Part shown: positions 24,915-34,350 of the stretch, piece by piece | Numbering within the stretch: the stretch's first letter is position 1 | Layout: the number at the start of each line of letters is the position of its first letter | From: Acidobacteriaceae bacterium | Lineage (GTDB): Bacteria > Acidobacteriota > Terriglobia > Terriglobales > Acidobacteriaceae | Direction of reading: 5' to 3' | DNA: 50,283 nucleotides | Assembly (NCBI GenBank): GCA_027452245.1 | Contig: DAIDGW010000214.1 | Span: 1 to 50,283, forward strand | Program-made: the position numbers and the translations under genes | The notes under the pieces: model-generated | The model's input: only the letters and a program-made list of their open reading frames with translations | What the model was told of the DNA's origin: nothing | The model's database searches: none

Positions 24915-26368
24915 GGTGCAGCGCTCTGCGCAGCCATAGCTTCTTGCCGGCGTGCTTCCAGTCCCAGATGGCGCACAATTACCTCGATACCGCTCTTCTC
25001 CCGCAGATGTTCGGCAAGTTGTTCGGCAAGATAGACGGAGCGGTGTTGGCCCCCGGTGCAGCCAAAAGAAACCATCAGGTTCTTGAAGCCGCGGCGCTGA
25101 TATTCGGCGACACTGGCGTCTACCAGCGAAGTCACGTTCCCCATAAACTGGTGCACGCTGGCTTGCTGATTGAGATATTCAATGACGGGTTCGTCTCTGC
25201 CGGTGAGCTCTTTGAAACGATCCTGGCGTCCGGGATTGGGCAGGCTGCGGCCATCGAAGATAAACCCGCCGCCATTTCCCGATTCGTCTTTGGGCAGGCC
25301 GCGGTGGAAGGAAAAACTGAAAACACGTACGACTAAGCTGTCCGCTTCCGACGCAATCCCCTGCAATTTCTCGGAGCGCAGCATGCCGCGGAAGGCTTCG
25401 ATCAGCGCGGGAAGGGCAATCGGCAATTCCACGTTATGCAGCAGCCAGCGGATATTTTTCAGCGCGTACGGGACGCTTTGCAAAAAGTGCGCCTTGCGCT
25501 CATAGAATCCGCGGAAACCGTACGCGCCCAGCGCCTGCATAATGCGTACGTAAACGTATGCGTAGTAGTACCGCAGGAATTCGGCGCGATCAAGCGCGAT
25601 GTAGCCCGACAGGCTGTCGAGATAGTGATTGAGCAACTGCTCGCGAACCGCCGGCGGCAAATCGGCCTTGGCATCAAAGAGCAATGACGCGACGTCATAT
25701 TGCAATGCACCTTTGCGGCCGCCCTGATAGTCGAGGAAAAACGGCTCGCCGTGCGGCAGCATGACATTGCGCGATTGGAAGTCGCGATAGAGAAAATAGT
25801 CGCGCTCTGCGCTCAGGAGAAAATCGGTCAGCGTGCTGAAGTCGTCTTCCAGGGCCTGCTCACTAAAAGGCACACCCGCAAGTTTCAGGAAGTAATACTT
25901 GAAGTAATTCAGATCCCAGGAGATTGACTGGCGATCGAAGCTCGCGCGGGGATAGCAGACCTTGTAGTTCAGGTCCCGTCCCGCTTCAATCTGGAAGCGC
26001 GGAAGGATTGCAATCGCCTTGCTATACGCGTCGATCGCTTCGGGAGCGATCTGATCTCCGTTTCGATTCTGCGACAGGAACTCGAACAGGCTGGTGTCGC
26101 CGAGGTCCTGCTCGAGATAAGCTCCGTGATCAAGATCTTCGCCATAGATCTCGGGTACCGGCAGCCCGTGCTGGCGGAAGTGACGCGAGAAGTCCAGAAA
26201 GGCGACGTTCTCCTCCCGCACTCCGTAGAGAATGCCGATGGCGCTGGAGCGGGCGTTCGACAGACGGAAGATATTGCGTCCCGAGCCGCTGAGCTTGCCC
26301 TGAAGCGGGCGAATCGCGTCCGCGGGCGCATGAAAGTGCTGCTCGAAAAGTTGTTTCAGTACATCCAT
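24911..26368 (-). CDS. AmgK-like sugar kinase fused to a RapZ C-terminal domain
   Basis: A 485-residue fusion. Residues 1-335 form an aminoglycoside-phosphotransferase-like kinase with the catalytic loop YRDFQSRNVML (D196, N201) and the metal site LDYQGG (D213), as in AmgK, which phosphorylates MurNAc/GlcNAc at C1. Residues about 346-470 match the RapZ C-terminal domain: SFSFHRGLPKDESG, FIFDGRSLPNPG, LTGRDEPV, and MVSFGCTGGQHRSVYLAEQL. In E. coli RapZ this half senses glucosamine-6-phosphate and binds sRNA; the N-terminal Walker ATPase half of RapZ is absent here. The operon partner is MurU-like, so the whole looks like a peptidoglycan-recycling enzyme with a built-in amino-sugar sensor. Confidence 0.88.
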   Translation of the reverse strand: MDVLKQLFEQHFHAPADAIRPLQGKLSGSGRNIFRLSNARSSAIGILYGVREENVAFLDFSRHFRQHGLPVPEIYGEDLDHGAYLEQDLGDTSLFEFLSQNRNGDQIAPEAIDAYSKAIAILPRFQIEAGRDLNYKVCYPRASFDRQSISWDLNYFKYYFLKLAGVPFSEQALEDDFSTLTDFLLSAERDYFLYRDFQSRNVMLPHGEPFFLDYQGGRKGALQYDVASLLFDAKADLPPAVREQLLNHYLDSLSGYIALDRAEFLRYYYAYVYVRIMQALGAYGFRGFYERKAHFLQSVPYALKNIRWLLHNVELPIALPALIEAFRGMLRSEKLQGIASEADSLVVRVFSFSFHRGLPKDESGNGGGFIFDGRSLPNPGRQDRFKELTGRDEPVIEYLNQQASVHQFMGNVTSLVDASVAEYQRRGFKNLMVSFGCTGGQHRSVYLAEQLAEHLREKSGIEVIVRHLGLEARRQEAMAAQSAAP

Positions 26369-26594
26369 GGAGTGCTGGGCTTAGTGTAGACGAGCGGAGA
26401 TTCGGCGGCATGCAAAATGCCATGGGAGGGTGACACAATAGTACCCACTTGGCCAAGCCACAATACGCCCGCGACACCGAGTTGGCCCCCCCTCCATGCC
26501 TGACGGCTACGGGGTTATCGACTGGAACTGGTGGAAGCTCAAAAACGCCTGACTGGTGCTACGCTAGGTAGCGAAATCCTTCCCGAGAATACCT

Positions 26595-27977
26595 ATGTTG
26601 ATGGAACTCGTGACCAGTGGGGTCGTGGGACTGTTGTTTGGCTGTGTAATCTCCTGGCTGGTATTGCGCTCGCAACGAGCCGCTCTGACGGCCCGCTTGT
26701 CTTTCCTGGACAAAGAGTTATTAGCAGCAAGGGTGGAGTGCAGCCGCCTCCAGCAGGCACAGGCGGAACTGGTTGCCGCCAGGGCAAAGCTCGAGGCTGC
26801 TTTGGACTTGGAACGCAAGGCGAGCACGGAAAAGCTCGAGCTGGTAACGCGCGCGGGCGAGGATCTGCAGAATGCTTTCAAAGCCCTTGCGTCCGACGCC
26901 CTCAAGAATAACAACTCATCGTTTCTGCAGGTTGCACAAGAAACCCTAAAGCGCTTCCAGGTGCAGGCGGATGCTGATCTGGCAGCGCGTGAAAAAGCGG
27001 TCGCCGACCTCGTCGCTCCGGTTCGCGAGTCGCTGAGCAAGGTCGATACGCAAATTCAGGAGATTGAGAAAGATCGCGCAAAGTCTTACGGCGCACTTCG
27101 GGAACAGGTTCAGTCGCTGATTACGACTCAGGAAAAATTGCACTCTGAAACGAGCAACCTGGTGCGCGCTCTGCGGACTCCGAATGTACGAGGGCGGTGG
27201 GGAGAAATTCAGTTGCGGCGGGTCGTAGAGCTTGCCGGAATGGTTTCCTACTGCGACTTTGCCGAGCAAGAAACAGTTACGACCGAAAATGGCAGATTGC
27301 GTCCGGACCTCGTCGTGAAGCTGCCCGGCGGTAAGCAAGTTGTGGTCGATGCCAAGACTCCCCTGCAGGCGTTTCTGGACGCCTTTGAAGCAACCGACGA
27401 AGACTCGCGGCGTACCTGCCTGGCGAATCACGCACGACAGGTTCGCGATCACATGCGGACCCTGAGCGGTAAGTCCTATTGGGAGCAGTTCGAGTCCACC
27501 CCGGAGTTCGTGGTCATGTTTCTTCCCGGTGAGACATTTTTCAGTGCGGCTCTCGAACAAGATTCGGGGTTGATTGAAGAAGGTGTAATGAAGAAGGTGA
27601 TCCCGGCATCACCGACGACCCTGATCGCGCTTCTTAAAGCCGTGGCCTATGGCTGGAACCAGGAGAAGCTGGCTCGCAACGCCCAGCAAATCAGCGCCTT
27701 AGGCAAAGAACTTCACGACCGACTTCGTAATTTTGCGAGCCATATCACAGGCCTGGGGTCGGGGCTCGACCGGGCCGTTGAAGCCTACAACAAAGCGGTA
27801 GGGTCACTGGAGAACCGGGTACTGGTCTCGGCCAGAAAATTTGCCGAATTAGGAGCTTCTGTCGCCGAAGAGATCCCCCAGTTGGAGCCTATCGAAACGA
27901 CCACGCGCACGCTATTGTTCGACTGGGAAGACGATGAGACTCTTTCCCAGGCAAATCCACCCGCAGGACCTAAATAG
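26595..27977 (+). CDS. rmuC: RmuC-family DNA recombination protein
   Basis: A 460-residue RmuC. A single N-terminal membrane helix (about 6-25), a long coiled coil to about 150, then the nuclease-like core: [43 protein letters not shown] (the acidic/Lys residues of a PD-(D/E)XK-like site), and FMPG-type [15 protein letters not shown]. The family limits inversions and recombination at repeats in E. coli; the mechanism is poorly defined. An inverted repeat GCTAC-GCTAG-GTAGC (26558-26572) lies between the upstream gap and its start. It is transcribed alone. Confidence 0.95.
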   Translation: MLMELVTSGVVGLLFGCVISWLVLRSQRAALTARLSFLDKELLAARVECSRLQQAQAELVAARAKLEAALDLERKASTEKLELVTRAGEDLQNAFKALASDALKNNNSSFLQVAQETLKRFQVQADADLAAREKAVADLVAPVRESLSKVDTQIQEIEKDRAKSYGALREQVQSLITTQEKLHSETSNLVRALRTPNVRGRWGEIQLRRVVELAGMVSYCDFAEQETVTTENGRLRPDLVVKLPGGKQVVVDAKTPLQAFLDAFEATDEDSRRTCLANHARQVRDHMRTLSGKSYWEQFESTPEFVVMFLPGETFFSAALEQDSGLIEEGVMKKVIPASPTTLIALLKAVAYGWNQEKLARNAQQISALGKELHDRLRNFASHITGLGSGLDRAVEAYNKAVGSLENRVLVSARKFAELGASVAEEIPQLEPIETTTRTLLFDWEDDETLSQANPPAGPK

Positions 27978-28102
27978 GAGCGCAATTCTGACCTGCTGAA
28001 CAAAGTAGGAAGAGGCAACGACAATCTGTAGACACAGGCTGCAAACCTACCAGATTTCACAGAATGATCCTAAAACCTGTAGTGAGCCTTCGGAAATGCA
28101 TC

Positions 28103-28136
28103 TATAATTTCGGAAGTCCGCAGATTCGCTGGACTT
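28103..28136 (+). promoter_or_regulatory. promoter region of the PDZ sensor-kinase operon
   Basis: A perfect TATAAT (28103-28108) lies between two copies of TTCGGAA (28089-28095 and 28109-28115) spaced 20 bp apart, two helical turns. An inverted repeat AAGTCC (28114-28119) / GGACTT (28131-28136) follows in the leader. The -35 is weak, suggesting that an activator or repressor acts at these repeats. Confidence 0.4.
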
Positions 28137-28158
28137 AATTTCCTGGGTATTTTCCCAA

Positions 28159-31077
28159 ATGGCAGTGAAGTTGCTCAATCAGGAACGTGAAGGCCCAGAA
28201 GTAGTCTTCGTCCAGCCCCCTAGGGGTTCGGGGCAGTCGCCGAAACCCATGAATCCGCAAAATCAGTTCCGATCTATCGCCATTGTCTTGTTCCTGCTGA
28301 CGGTGGGATCGGTCGTTTTTGCTGCATTCAATTTTCAGACAGAGCGTAAATATGCCGCACCCGACGATGGCGTCTGGTGGGTAGAACGGAGCGGGAACCT
28401 GGTCGCGGACCGGGTAGAACCGAACGGACCCGGCGACAAGGCCGGAATACGACGGGGCGATTCGCTGGTCACCGTCAACGGGCAAGACGTCCGCAACACG
28501 TCGCAACTGGAACAGCAACTTTACCGGACCGGCATCTGGTCAAAAGCCTCGTATTCGCTGGGGCGCAACGGGGTCGTGCTGGATTCCAGCGTCATCCTGA
28601 TTCCGGCCGAGCGTTCCCTCAACAACTGGCTCCGGCTGATTGCCCTGATCTATCTGGGAATCGGAGTTTACGTTTTACTCCGCCGCTGGACCGCTCCAGG
28701 ATCGACGCATTTCTACATTTTCTGCCTGGTTTCATTCATCGCGTACTCCTTCAAGTACACCGGCAAGCTGAACGATTTCGACTGGTCCGTCTATTGGAGC
28801 AATGTGGTTGCCTGGGTGCTGCAACCGGCGCTATTCCTGCATTTTGTTCTGACCTTCCCGGAAAAGCGGCCCATCCTGCGCAAGAATTCGTGGCTTCTTA
28901 CGCTGGCTTATGTTCCCGGGTCGTTGCTGCTGATTCGGCACGTTCTGGCGCTGCGCCTGGGGGAAGCCAGTGGCGAGCTACGCTGGAACATGGATCGGCT
29001 GGAAATCGCCTACGGAGCGGTGTTTTTCGTCGTCGCTGCTGCTTTCTTGTGGGATAGCTACCGGAGCGCCAACACGACCATTCTGCGCCAGCAACTGAAG
29101 TGGGTGACGCGCGGAACGATTCTGGCCATCGCGCCCTACACGCTGCTCTACGTCCTGCCCTTCGTATTCCCGCATGCGCTGGGATGGGTGCCGGAGACGG
29201 CGATGAAACTGTCGGTGCTCTCGCTGGCGCTACTGCCCCTGACCTTCGGATACGCAATCTTCCGCTACCGCCTGATGGACGTCGATCTCATTTTCAAGCG
29301 CGGCGTGGTTTACACGTTGGCTGCGGCCACCGTGATTGGGCTGTATTTCGCCCTGGTCGTCGGCATCGCGGAATTGGTGCATATGCGCCAGCCGGGCACG
29401 GGTCCTGTAGGACTGATTCTGGCCGTCGTCGTGACCGCACTGTTGTTTGATCCGGTGCGCAACTGGATTCAGGACCGCGTCGATCAGTTCTTCTACCGCA
29501 CCCGTTATGATTACCGGCGAACGTTGATCGAATTTGGCCGCGAGCTGAGCTCCGAGACCAACCTGAATGCTCTGGTAACGTCGGTGATGGACCGCCTCTC
29601 GCGCACCTTAGCCGTCGACCGCATTGCGATCTTCCTGGCAGGAGGAGACGATTCTTTTTCGCTCGCCAAATCAACCGGGGTTACCGTTCCGGCAAAACTG
29701 GATCTGAGTTTTCTGAGCGCGCCACGACCGGAACTGGCCGATCACCTGTTTTTCGAAAACACGCACATGGTTCCGCGGGAAACCGCCGGGGCGCAGGACA
29801 GTATCGCCCGCCTTGACCTGAACTACTACATCCCCTGCCGCGCCCAGCAGAAGACTGTTGCCGTCATGGGACTCGGCAAAACGAGTCAAGGGGATTTTCT
29901 CTCCAGCGAAGACGTGGAACTGCTCGAGACGCTAGGCGGTTATCTCGGCATTGCCATCCAAAACGGCCAACTCTATACCTCGTTGCAGCAAAAGGTTGTG
30001 GAATACGAGCGGCTCAAGGATTTCAACGAGAATATTGTCGAATCAATCAACATTGGCGTCATGGCCCTCGACATGGAAGATCGCATCGAGAGCTGGAATG
30101 CGCAGATGGAAGTTATGTATGCGGTTCCCCGCTGGCAGACGCTGCGGCAGCCCTTGCAAAGCATCCTCCCGCCGGAGTTCGTGGAAGAGTTTTATCGCGT
30201 GCGGGAGAACTCTGGGATCCATAATCTCTATAAGTTCCGGTTGAAGACTCCGGCGGGGGAGACGCGGACCGTCAATGTGGCCATCGCTCCCCTTGTGACC
30301 CGCCAGTTCGAGGTGGTGGGACGCCTGGTCATCATGGATGACATTACCGAGCGGGTAGAACTCGAGGCGCAGCTTTCGCAAGCCGATAAGCTCACATCCA
30401 TCGGATTGCTGGCCGCTGGGGTTGCACACGAAGTTAATACGCCTCTGGCGGTGATCTCGTCCTACACCCAGATGCTCGCCAAGCAACTGCAGGGGGATCC
30501 TCAAAAATCATCTCTGCTCGACAAGATCACCCGGCAGACGTTCCGTGCATCTGAAATTGTGAATAACCTGCTGAACTTCTCCCGCACAAGCGGGACCGAG
30601 TTCACCGAGATCGACATCAACAAAGTCATTACCGACACGCTGGCACTGCTGGAGCACCAGTTCAAGACGGCTAACATCAAAGTCCAACCGGAACTCACGC
30701 CGGCAATCTCGTTGATCCACGGAAACGCCGGCAGATTGCAGCAGGTCTTTTTGAATCTGTTTCTGAATGCCAAGGATGCCATGGCTGGAGGCGGCACACT
30801 TACGATTGGCACCAGTAATGGAAACGTTGTGAGCGTCCGCGTATCCGATACGGGCTCGGGAATCGCGCCCGAAAACATCAACCGCATTTACGATCCGTTC
30901 TTCACGACCAAGACCGCACCCCGGGAAGGCCAGAACCGGGGAACAGGCTTAGGCCTCTCCGTGACTTACGGGATCATCCAAGAACATGCAGGCAAAATTC
31001 GCGTGGAAAGTAATCCGGGCCGCGGCACCACTTTCGCCCTGGATTTCCCCCTGAGCAGAAAGGCAGTACATGTCTGA
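28159..31077 (+). CDS. membrane histidine kinase with PDZ, multi-TM, GAF and PAS domains
   Basis: A 972-residue kinase (ATG 28159; ATG 28249, just before the first TM helix, is a possible alternative, neither having a clear ribosome-binding site). Order: TM1 about 40-58; an extracytoplasmic PDZ domain about 72-150 (NGPGDKAGIRRGDSLVTVNGQ); seven or eight TM helices about 158-425, ending in FRYRLMDVDLIFKRGVVYTL, a segment typical of PrsK-like kinases; GAF about 445-605; PAS about 620-735; DHp with H757 (VAHEVNTPLAVISS); ATPase domain to the end. It overlaps the sigma-54-type regulator by 8 nt, so the two form one system. The PDZ domain suggests it reads envelope protein state. Confidence 0.92.
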   Translation: MAVKLLNQEREGPEVVFVQPPRGSGQSPKPMNPQNQFRSIAIVLFLLTVGSVVFAAFNFQTERKYAAPDDGVWWVERSGNLVADRVEPNGPGDKAGIRRGDSLVTVNGQDVRNTSQLEQQLYRTGIWSKASYSLGRNGVVLDSSVILIPAERSLNNWLRLIALIYLGIGVYVLLRRWTAPGSTHFYIFCLVSFIAYSFKYTGKLNDFDWSVYWSNVVAWVLQPALFLHFVLTFPEKRPILRKNSWLLTLAYVPGSLLLIRHVLALRLGEASGELRWNMDRLEIAYGAVFFVVAAAFLWDSYRSANTTILRQQLKWVTRGTILAIAPYTLLYVLPFVFPHALGWVPETAMKLSVLSLALLPLTFGYAIFRYRLMDVDLIFKRGVVYTLAAATVIGLYFALVVGIAELVHMRQPGTGPVGLILAVVVTALLFDPVRNWIQDRVDQFFYRTRYDYRRTLIEFGRELSSETNLNALVTSVMDRLSRTLAVDRIAIFLAGGDDSFSLAKSTGVTVPAKLDLSFLSAPRPELADHLFFENTHMVPRETAGAQDSIARLDLNYYIPCRAQQKTVAVMGLGKTSQGDFLSSEDVELLETLGGYLGIAIQNGQLYTSLQQKVVEYERLKDFNENIVESINIGVMALDMEDRIESWNAQMEVMYAVPRWQTLRQPLQSILPPEFVEEFYRVRENSGIHNLYKFRLKTPAGETRTVNVAIAPLVTRQFEVVGRLVIMDDITERVELEAQLSQADKLTSIGLLAAGVAHEVNTPLAVISSYTQMLAKQLQGDPQKSSLLDKITRQTFRASEIVNNLLNFSRTSGTEFTEIDINKVITDTLALLEHQFKTANIKVQPELTPAISLIHGNAGRLQQVFLNLFLNAKDAMAGGGTLTIGTSNGNVVSVRVSDTGSGIAPENINRIYDPFFTTKTAPREGQNRGTGLGLSVTYGIIQEHAGKIRVESNPGRGTTFALDFPLSRKAVHV

Positions 31078-32503
31078 AGCAGTAGTGATTTCGCGCAGTG
31101 CGTTGCAGGGCAATTCCAGTCCGCTGGGGTCCGTACTCATCATTGATGATGAAGCAGAAATCCGCGAGTCTCTGGAAACGCTGCTCGAACTGGAAGGATT
31201 TGCGATCGAAACTGCCGGCAATGGCGAAGAAGGATTGCAGCGCATCGCGGAGCACCCGTTCGATCTGGTGCTGCTCGATCTCGCTCTTCCCGGCCGGGAT
31301 GGAATGGATATTCTTGCGGAGATTCGCGCGCACGATCCGCGGCTGCCGGTCATCATGATTACGGCCTACGGCACAGTAGAAAACGCGGTGCGCGCGATGC
31401 AGTCGGGTGCAACGAACTTCGTTCAAAAGCCCTGGGACAACGAGAAATTGGTGGCCGATGTCCGGGCCGCCGTCGGCTGGCGGAAAGCAGAAGAAGAAAA
31501 CGTTCAGCTGAAGCGGGCTCTCAAGCAGCGCTACGATTTCGCCAATATCGTGGGCAAGAGCGAGCCCATGCTGAAGATTTTCGACCTCGTCGCGCAAGTG
31601 GCGAGCAGCCGCTCGACGGTGTTGCTGCAGGGCGAAAGCGGGACCGGCAAGGAAGTGATTGCCAAGGCCATCCACCTGAACTCTCCGCGGCGAGACAAAC
31701 CTTTCGTTCCAGTCAATACCGGTTCCATGCCGGCGGATTTGCTCGAATCTACCCTTTTCGGGCATGTCAAAGGCGCCTTCACCAGTGCCATCGCCTCCAA
31801 GAAGGGCCTGTTCGAGGTGGCGGACAAGGGCACATTGTTCCTGGACGAAATCGCCACCATGGGACTGGAGACGCAGGCGAAGATCCTGCGCGTGCTCCAA
31901 GATCGCAAGTTCATGCATTTGGGTGGCATCCAGGAGGTCCAGGTGGATGTCCGCATCATCGCTGCGACCAATGTCGATCTGCGGCAGATGGTGCGGGAAG
32001 GCCGCTTCCGCGAAGACCTGTTCTATCGCCTCAATGTGATCACGGTCGAGCTGCCTCCGTTACGCCAGCGCAAAGAAGATGTCCCTCTGCTGGTGGAACA
32101 CTTCATGAAAAAATACGCGGAGGAGAATGATCGTCAGGTTCGCCGGATCACTCCAGAAGCACTACGCCCCCTGATGGCGTATTCCTGGCCGGGAAATGTC
32201 CGCGAGCTCGAGAATGTGATTGAACGCGCTGTCGTGCTCTCATCGGGTCCCGAAATCAGCATCGATCTGCTGCCCGACTCGATGCTCGGGCGCGGCTCTT
32301 CTCTCTCGTTGCACGATCCGCCTTCGGACGCATCCCTCTTCGAAATCGTAGAGGATATCGAGCGGCGCATCATCACGGACATGCTGGAGCGCTGCAACTG
32401 GAACCAGACCGAGGCCGCTGAACGGTTCCACGTGCCACTTTCCACGCTCAATCAGAAGATTCGCCGTCTGAATATCGAGATCAGGAAGAAGAGCCGAGCC
32501 TGA
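31070..32503 (+). CDS. NtrC-family response regulator with GAFTSA loop
   Basis: A 477-residue receiver-AAA+-HTH regulator. D70 (LVLLDLALPG) and K120 (VQKPW) mark the receiver; Walker A GESGTGKE is at 188-195; Walker B reads LFLDEIATM; the R-finger region is FREDLFYRLN; the C-terminal Fis-type helix is AAERFHVPLSTLNQKIRRL. The sigma-54-contact loop is GAFTSA (235-240) instead of GAFTGA, the Gly at position five being Ser. It may still activate sigma-54 with changed promoter preference, or act on sigma-70 promoters. Its start lies inside the kinase gene. A lipid-transport pair follows after 192 nt. Confidence 0.93.
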   Translation: MSEAVVISRSALQGNSSPLGSVLIIDDEAEIRESLETLLELEGFAIETAGNGEEGLQRIAEHPFDLVLLDLALPGRDGMDILAEIRAHDPRLPVIMITAYGTVENAVRAMQSGATNFVQKPWDNEKLVADVRAAVGWRKAEEENVQLKRALKQRYDFANIVGKSEPMLKIFDLVAQVASSRSTVLLQGESGTGKEVIAKAIHLNSPRRDKPFVPVNTGSMPADLLESTLFGHVKGAFTSAIASKKGLFEVADKGTLFLDEIATMGLETQAKILRVLQDRKFMHLGGIQEVQVDVRIIAATNVDLRQMVREGRFREDLFYRLNVITVELPPLRQRKEDVPLLVEHFMKKYAEENDRQVRRITPEALRPLMAYSWPGNVRELENVIERAVVLSSGPEISIDLLPDSMLGRGSSLSLHDPPSDASLFEIVEDIERRIITDMLERCNWNQTEAAERFHVPLSTLNQKIRRLNIEIRKKSRA

Positions 32504-32630
32504 ATCCAGCACTCTGGGCTCGATTTCCTTCCGGGTAATCCTTCTATTATTTCGCTGCCGCATCTTCCTCCTCCCCTGCCTTGGGAGCCGTCCTCCTCTT
32601 GCCTCGGAGTATTCGCTCAGATTCCACAAG

Positions 32631-32660
32631 CTGAACCCGAAACGCGCTGTCTGTTATAGT
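32631..32660 (+). promoter_or_regulatory. sigma-70-type promoter of the MlaE/MlaF pair
   Basis: CTGAAC (32631-32636) and TATAGT (32655-32660) are spaced by 18 nt, giving a start near 32667 and a leader of about 30 nt before ATG 32696. This suggests the transporter has its own promoter rather than reading through from the regulator. Confidence 0.45.
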
Positions 32661-32695
32661 TCGAGTCAAGCGGCACCAGTAGATCTCGACCTGCC

Positions 32696-33478
32696 ATGGA
32701 AATCATCTCTCCCGGCGAACTCGCAAAAGAGAAGGTGCTGAGCGTTCAGGATTATGTCGTGCTCTCGGCGCGCGCCGTGGCAAACGTTTTCCGAAGGCCC
32801 TTATATGTGGCCGACATGGTGCAGCAAGCCGACATGATCGGGGTGGGCTCGCTCCCCATCGTCATTCTGATCGGATTCTTCACCGGGGCCGTGCTGGCGG
32901 TCCAAAGCGCCAACACCTTGGAACGCTTCGGTACGCTCACTCTCATTGGGCAACTTGTATCGTTGTCTATGGTGCGGGAATTAGGACCGGTACTGACAGG
33001 ATTGATGGTAGCGGGGCGAAATGCCTCGGGCATGGCCAGCGAGTTGGGCTCGATGGTGGTGACCGAGCAGATCGATGCCATGCGGGCCTTGGGCACCGAT
33101 CCCATGAAGAAACTGGTAACTCCACGGGTGGTGTCCACCGTTTTCATGCTGTTTTTCCTGACGATCATTTCCGATCTGGTAGGGATTTCCGGCGGCCTGC
33201 TCGTCGCCAAGGTGGTTCTCAATCTGGACGCACGCCAGTATTGGAGCAATGCCTGGCAGGCGCTGGTTTTCGCCGACGTGATCATGGGCCTCGTAAAGCC
33301 CGTCCTGTTCGGCTTCATCATTGCTACCGTAGGATGCTTTTACGGCATGACCGCGCGTGGAGGAACGCAAGGCGTAGGTCGCGCCACCACGCAAGCCGTC
33401 GTTGCCGCATCAGTTCTTATCATCGTGGTCAATTTCTTCACAACGCAATTCCTAATGAAGGTGTTTCCTTACCAATAA
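32696..33478 (+). CDS. mlaE: MlaE-type lipid ABC transporter permease
   Basis: A 260-residue inner-membrane permease of the MlaE/YrbE family, which moves phospholipids between membranes. The hallmark central stretch is present: GFFTGAVLAVQSANTLERFGT, then VRELGPVLTGLMVAGRNASGMASELGSMVVTEQIDAMRALGTDPMKKLVTPRV. Five TM helices are readable, and the end SVLIIVVNFFTTQFLM is typical. It is followed after 1 nt by its ATPase. No MCE (MlaD) or MlaB/MlaC gene follows, so the substrate-delivery parts must lie elsewhere or be absent. Confidence 0.94.
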   Translation: MEIISPGELAKEKVLSVQDYVVLSARAVANVFRRPLYVADMVQQADMIGVGSLPIVILIGFFTGAVLAVQSANTLERFGTLTLIGQLVSLSMVRELGPVLTGLMVAGRNASGMASELGSMVVTEQIDAMRALGTDPMKKLVTPRVVSTVFMLFFLTIISDLVGISGGLLVAKVVLNLDARQYWSNAWQALVFADVIMGLVKPVLFGFIIATVGCFYGMTARGGTQGVGRATTQAVVAASVLIIVVNFFTTQFLMKVFPYQ

Positions 33479-33479
33479 G

Positions 33480-34328
33480 ATGTCCGCACCAACGTTCCCG
33501 GCTAATTCCGCCCGCGCCTCCTCCGATGGCCGATCCGGCTTTGCCATCGAATTCCATGACGTGGCCCTGGCATTTGGGAATAACGAAGTCTTGCGCGGCG
33601 TCTCTTTCCGGCTCCCTCACGGAGAAACCAAAGCCCTGTTCGGCGTAGCCGGTTCGGGCAAAAGCACAATCCTGAAACTTGCCCTGGGACTTCTGCAACC
33701 GGACTCGGGAAGAATTGTCGTGCTTGGGACAGACGTAACCCAACTGAAAGAAGATGAACTTTTCGAACTTCGCGCGAGGGTGGGAATCGTCTTTCAGGAA
33801 AGCGCCCTGTTTGATTCGCTCACGGTTGCCGAGAATGTTGCTTTCCGGTTCATGGAAGAACATGGAATCTACGACGAGGAAATCGATCGCCGGGTTCGCG
33901 AGGCCCTGCACTTCGTGGAACTCGACCATACCGTAGACATGTTTCCATCAGAACTCTCTGGCGGAATGCGGCGCAGAGTGGCTATTGCCCGGGCCATCAT
34001 CACCCATCCCGAGGTGCTGCTTTACGATTCACCTACGGGCGGGTTGGATCCTGTCACGTCGAACACGATCATCGAATTGATCATGAAGCAGCGGGACGTT
34101 TATAAAACCAGTTCCCTGCTCGTGACCCACCGTTTGCAGGACGCGTTCACGATGGCCTCGCATGAATTCGATGCGGCAACCAACCAGATGAAAGTGCTGC
34201 CTCGAGGACAGCGCTGCCTGGTGCCCATGAGCTTTCTTATCTTGCGTGACGGCAAAGTAATTTTCGATGGAGACATCGAGGAACTGGCACGCACCAAAGA
34301 TCCGTACATCCGCGAATATCTTTCTTGA
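33480..34328 (+). CDS. mlaF: MlaF-type ABC ATPase with altered catalytic site
   Basis: A 282-residue ABC ATPase partner of the preceding permease. Walker A GVAGSGKST (55-63), Q-loop VGIVFQESALFDSLTVAENVAF, signature LSGGM (159-163), D-loop GGLDP and H217 are present. Walker B reads VLLYDS (179-184): the catalytic Glu that normally follows the Asp is Ser184. The C-terminal quarter (about 225-282) is longer than a plain nucleotide-binding domain. With the permease it should power retrograde or anterograde lipid transport; slow or regulated hydrolysis is possible given the substitution. Confidence 0.92.
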   Translation: MSAPTFPANSARASSDGRSGFAIEFHDVALAFGNNEVLRGVSFRLPHGETKALFGVAGSGKSTILKLALGLLQPDSGRIVVLGTDVTQLKEDELFELRARVGIVFQESALFDSLTVAENVAFRFMEEHGIYDEEIDRRVREALHFVELDHTVDMFPSELSGGMRRRVAIARAIITHPEVLLYDSPTGGLDPVTSNTIIELIMKQRDVYKTSSLLVTHRLQDAFTMASHEFDAATNQMKVLPRGQRCLVPMSFLILRDGKVIFDGDIEELARTKDPYIREYLS

Positions 34329-34350
34329 AACTTTCTGAATTCTGCAGAGT

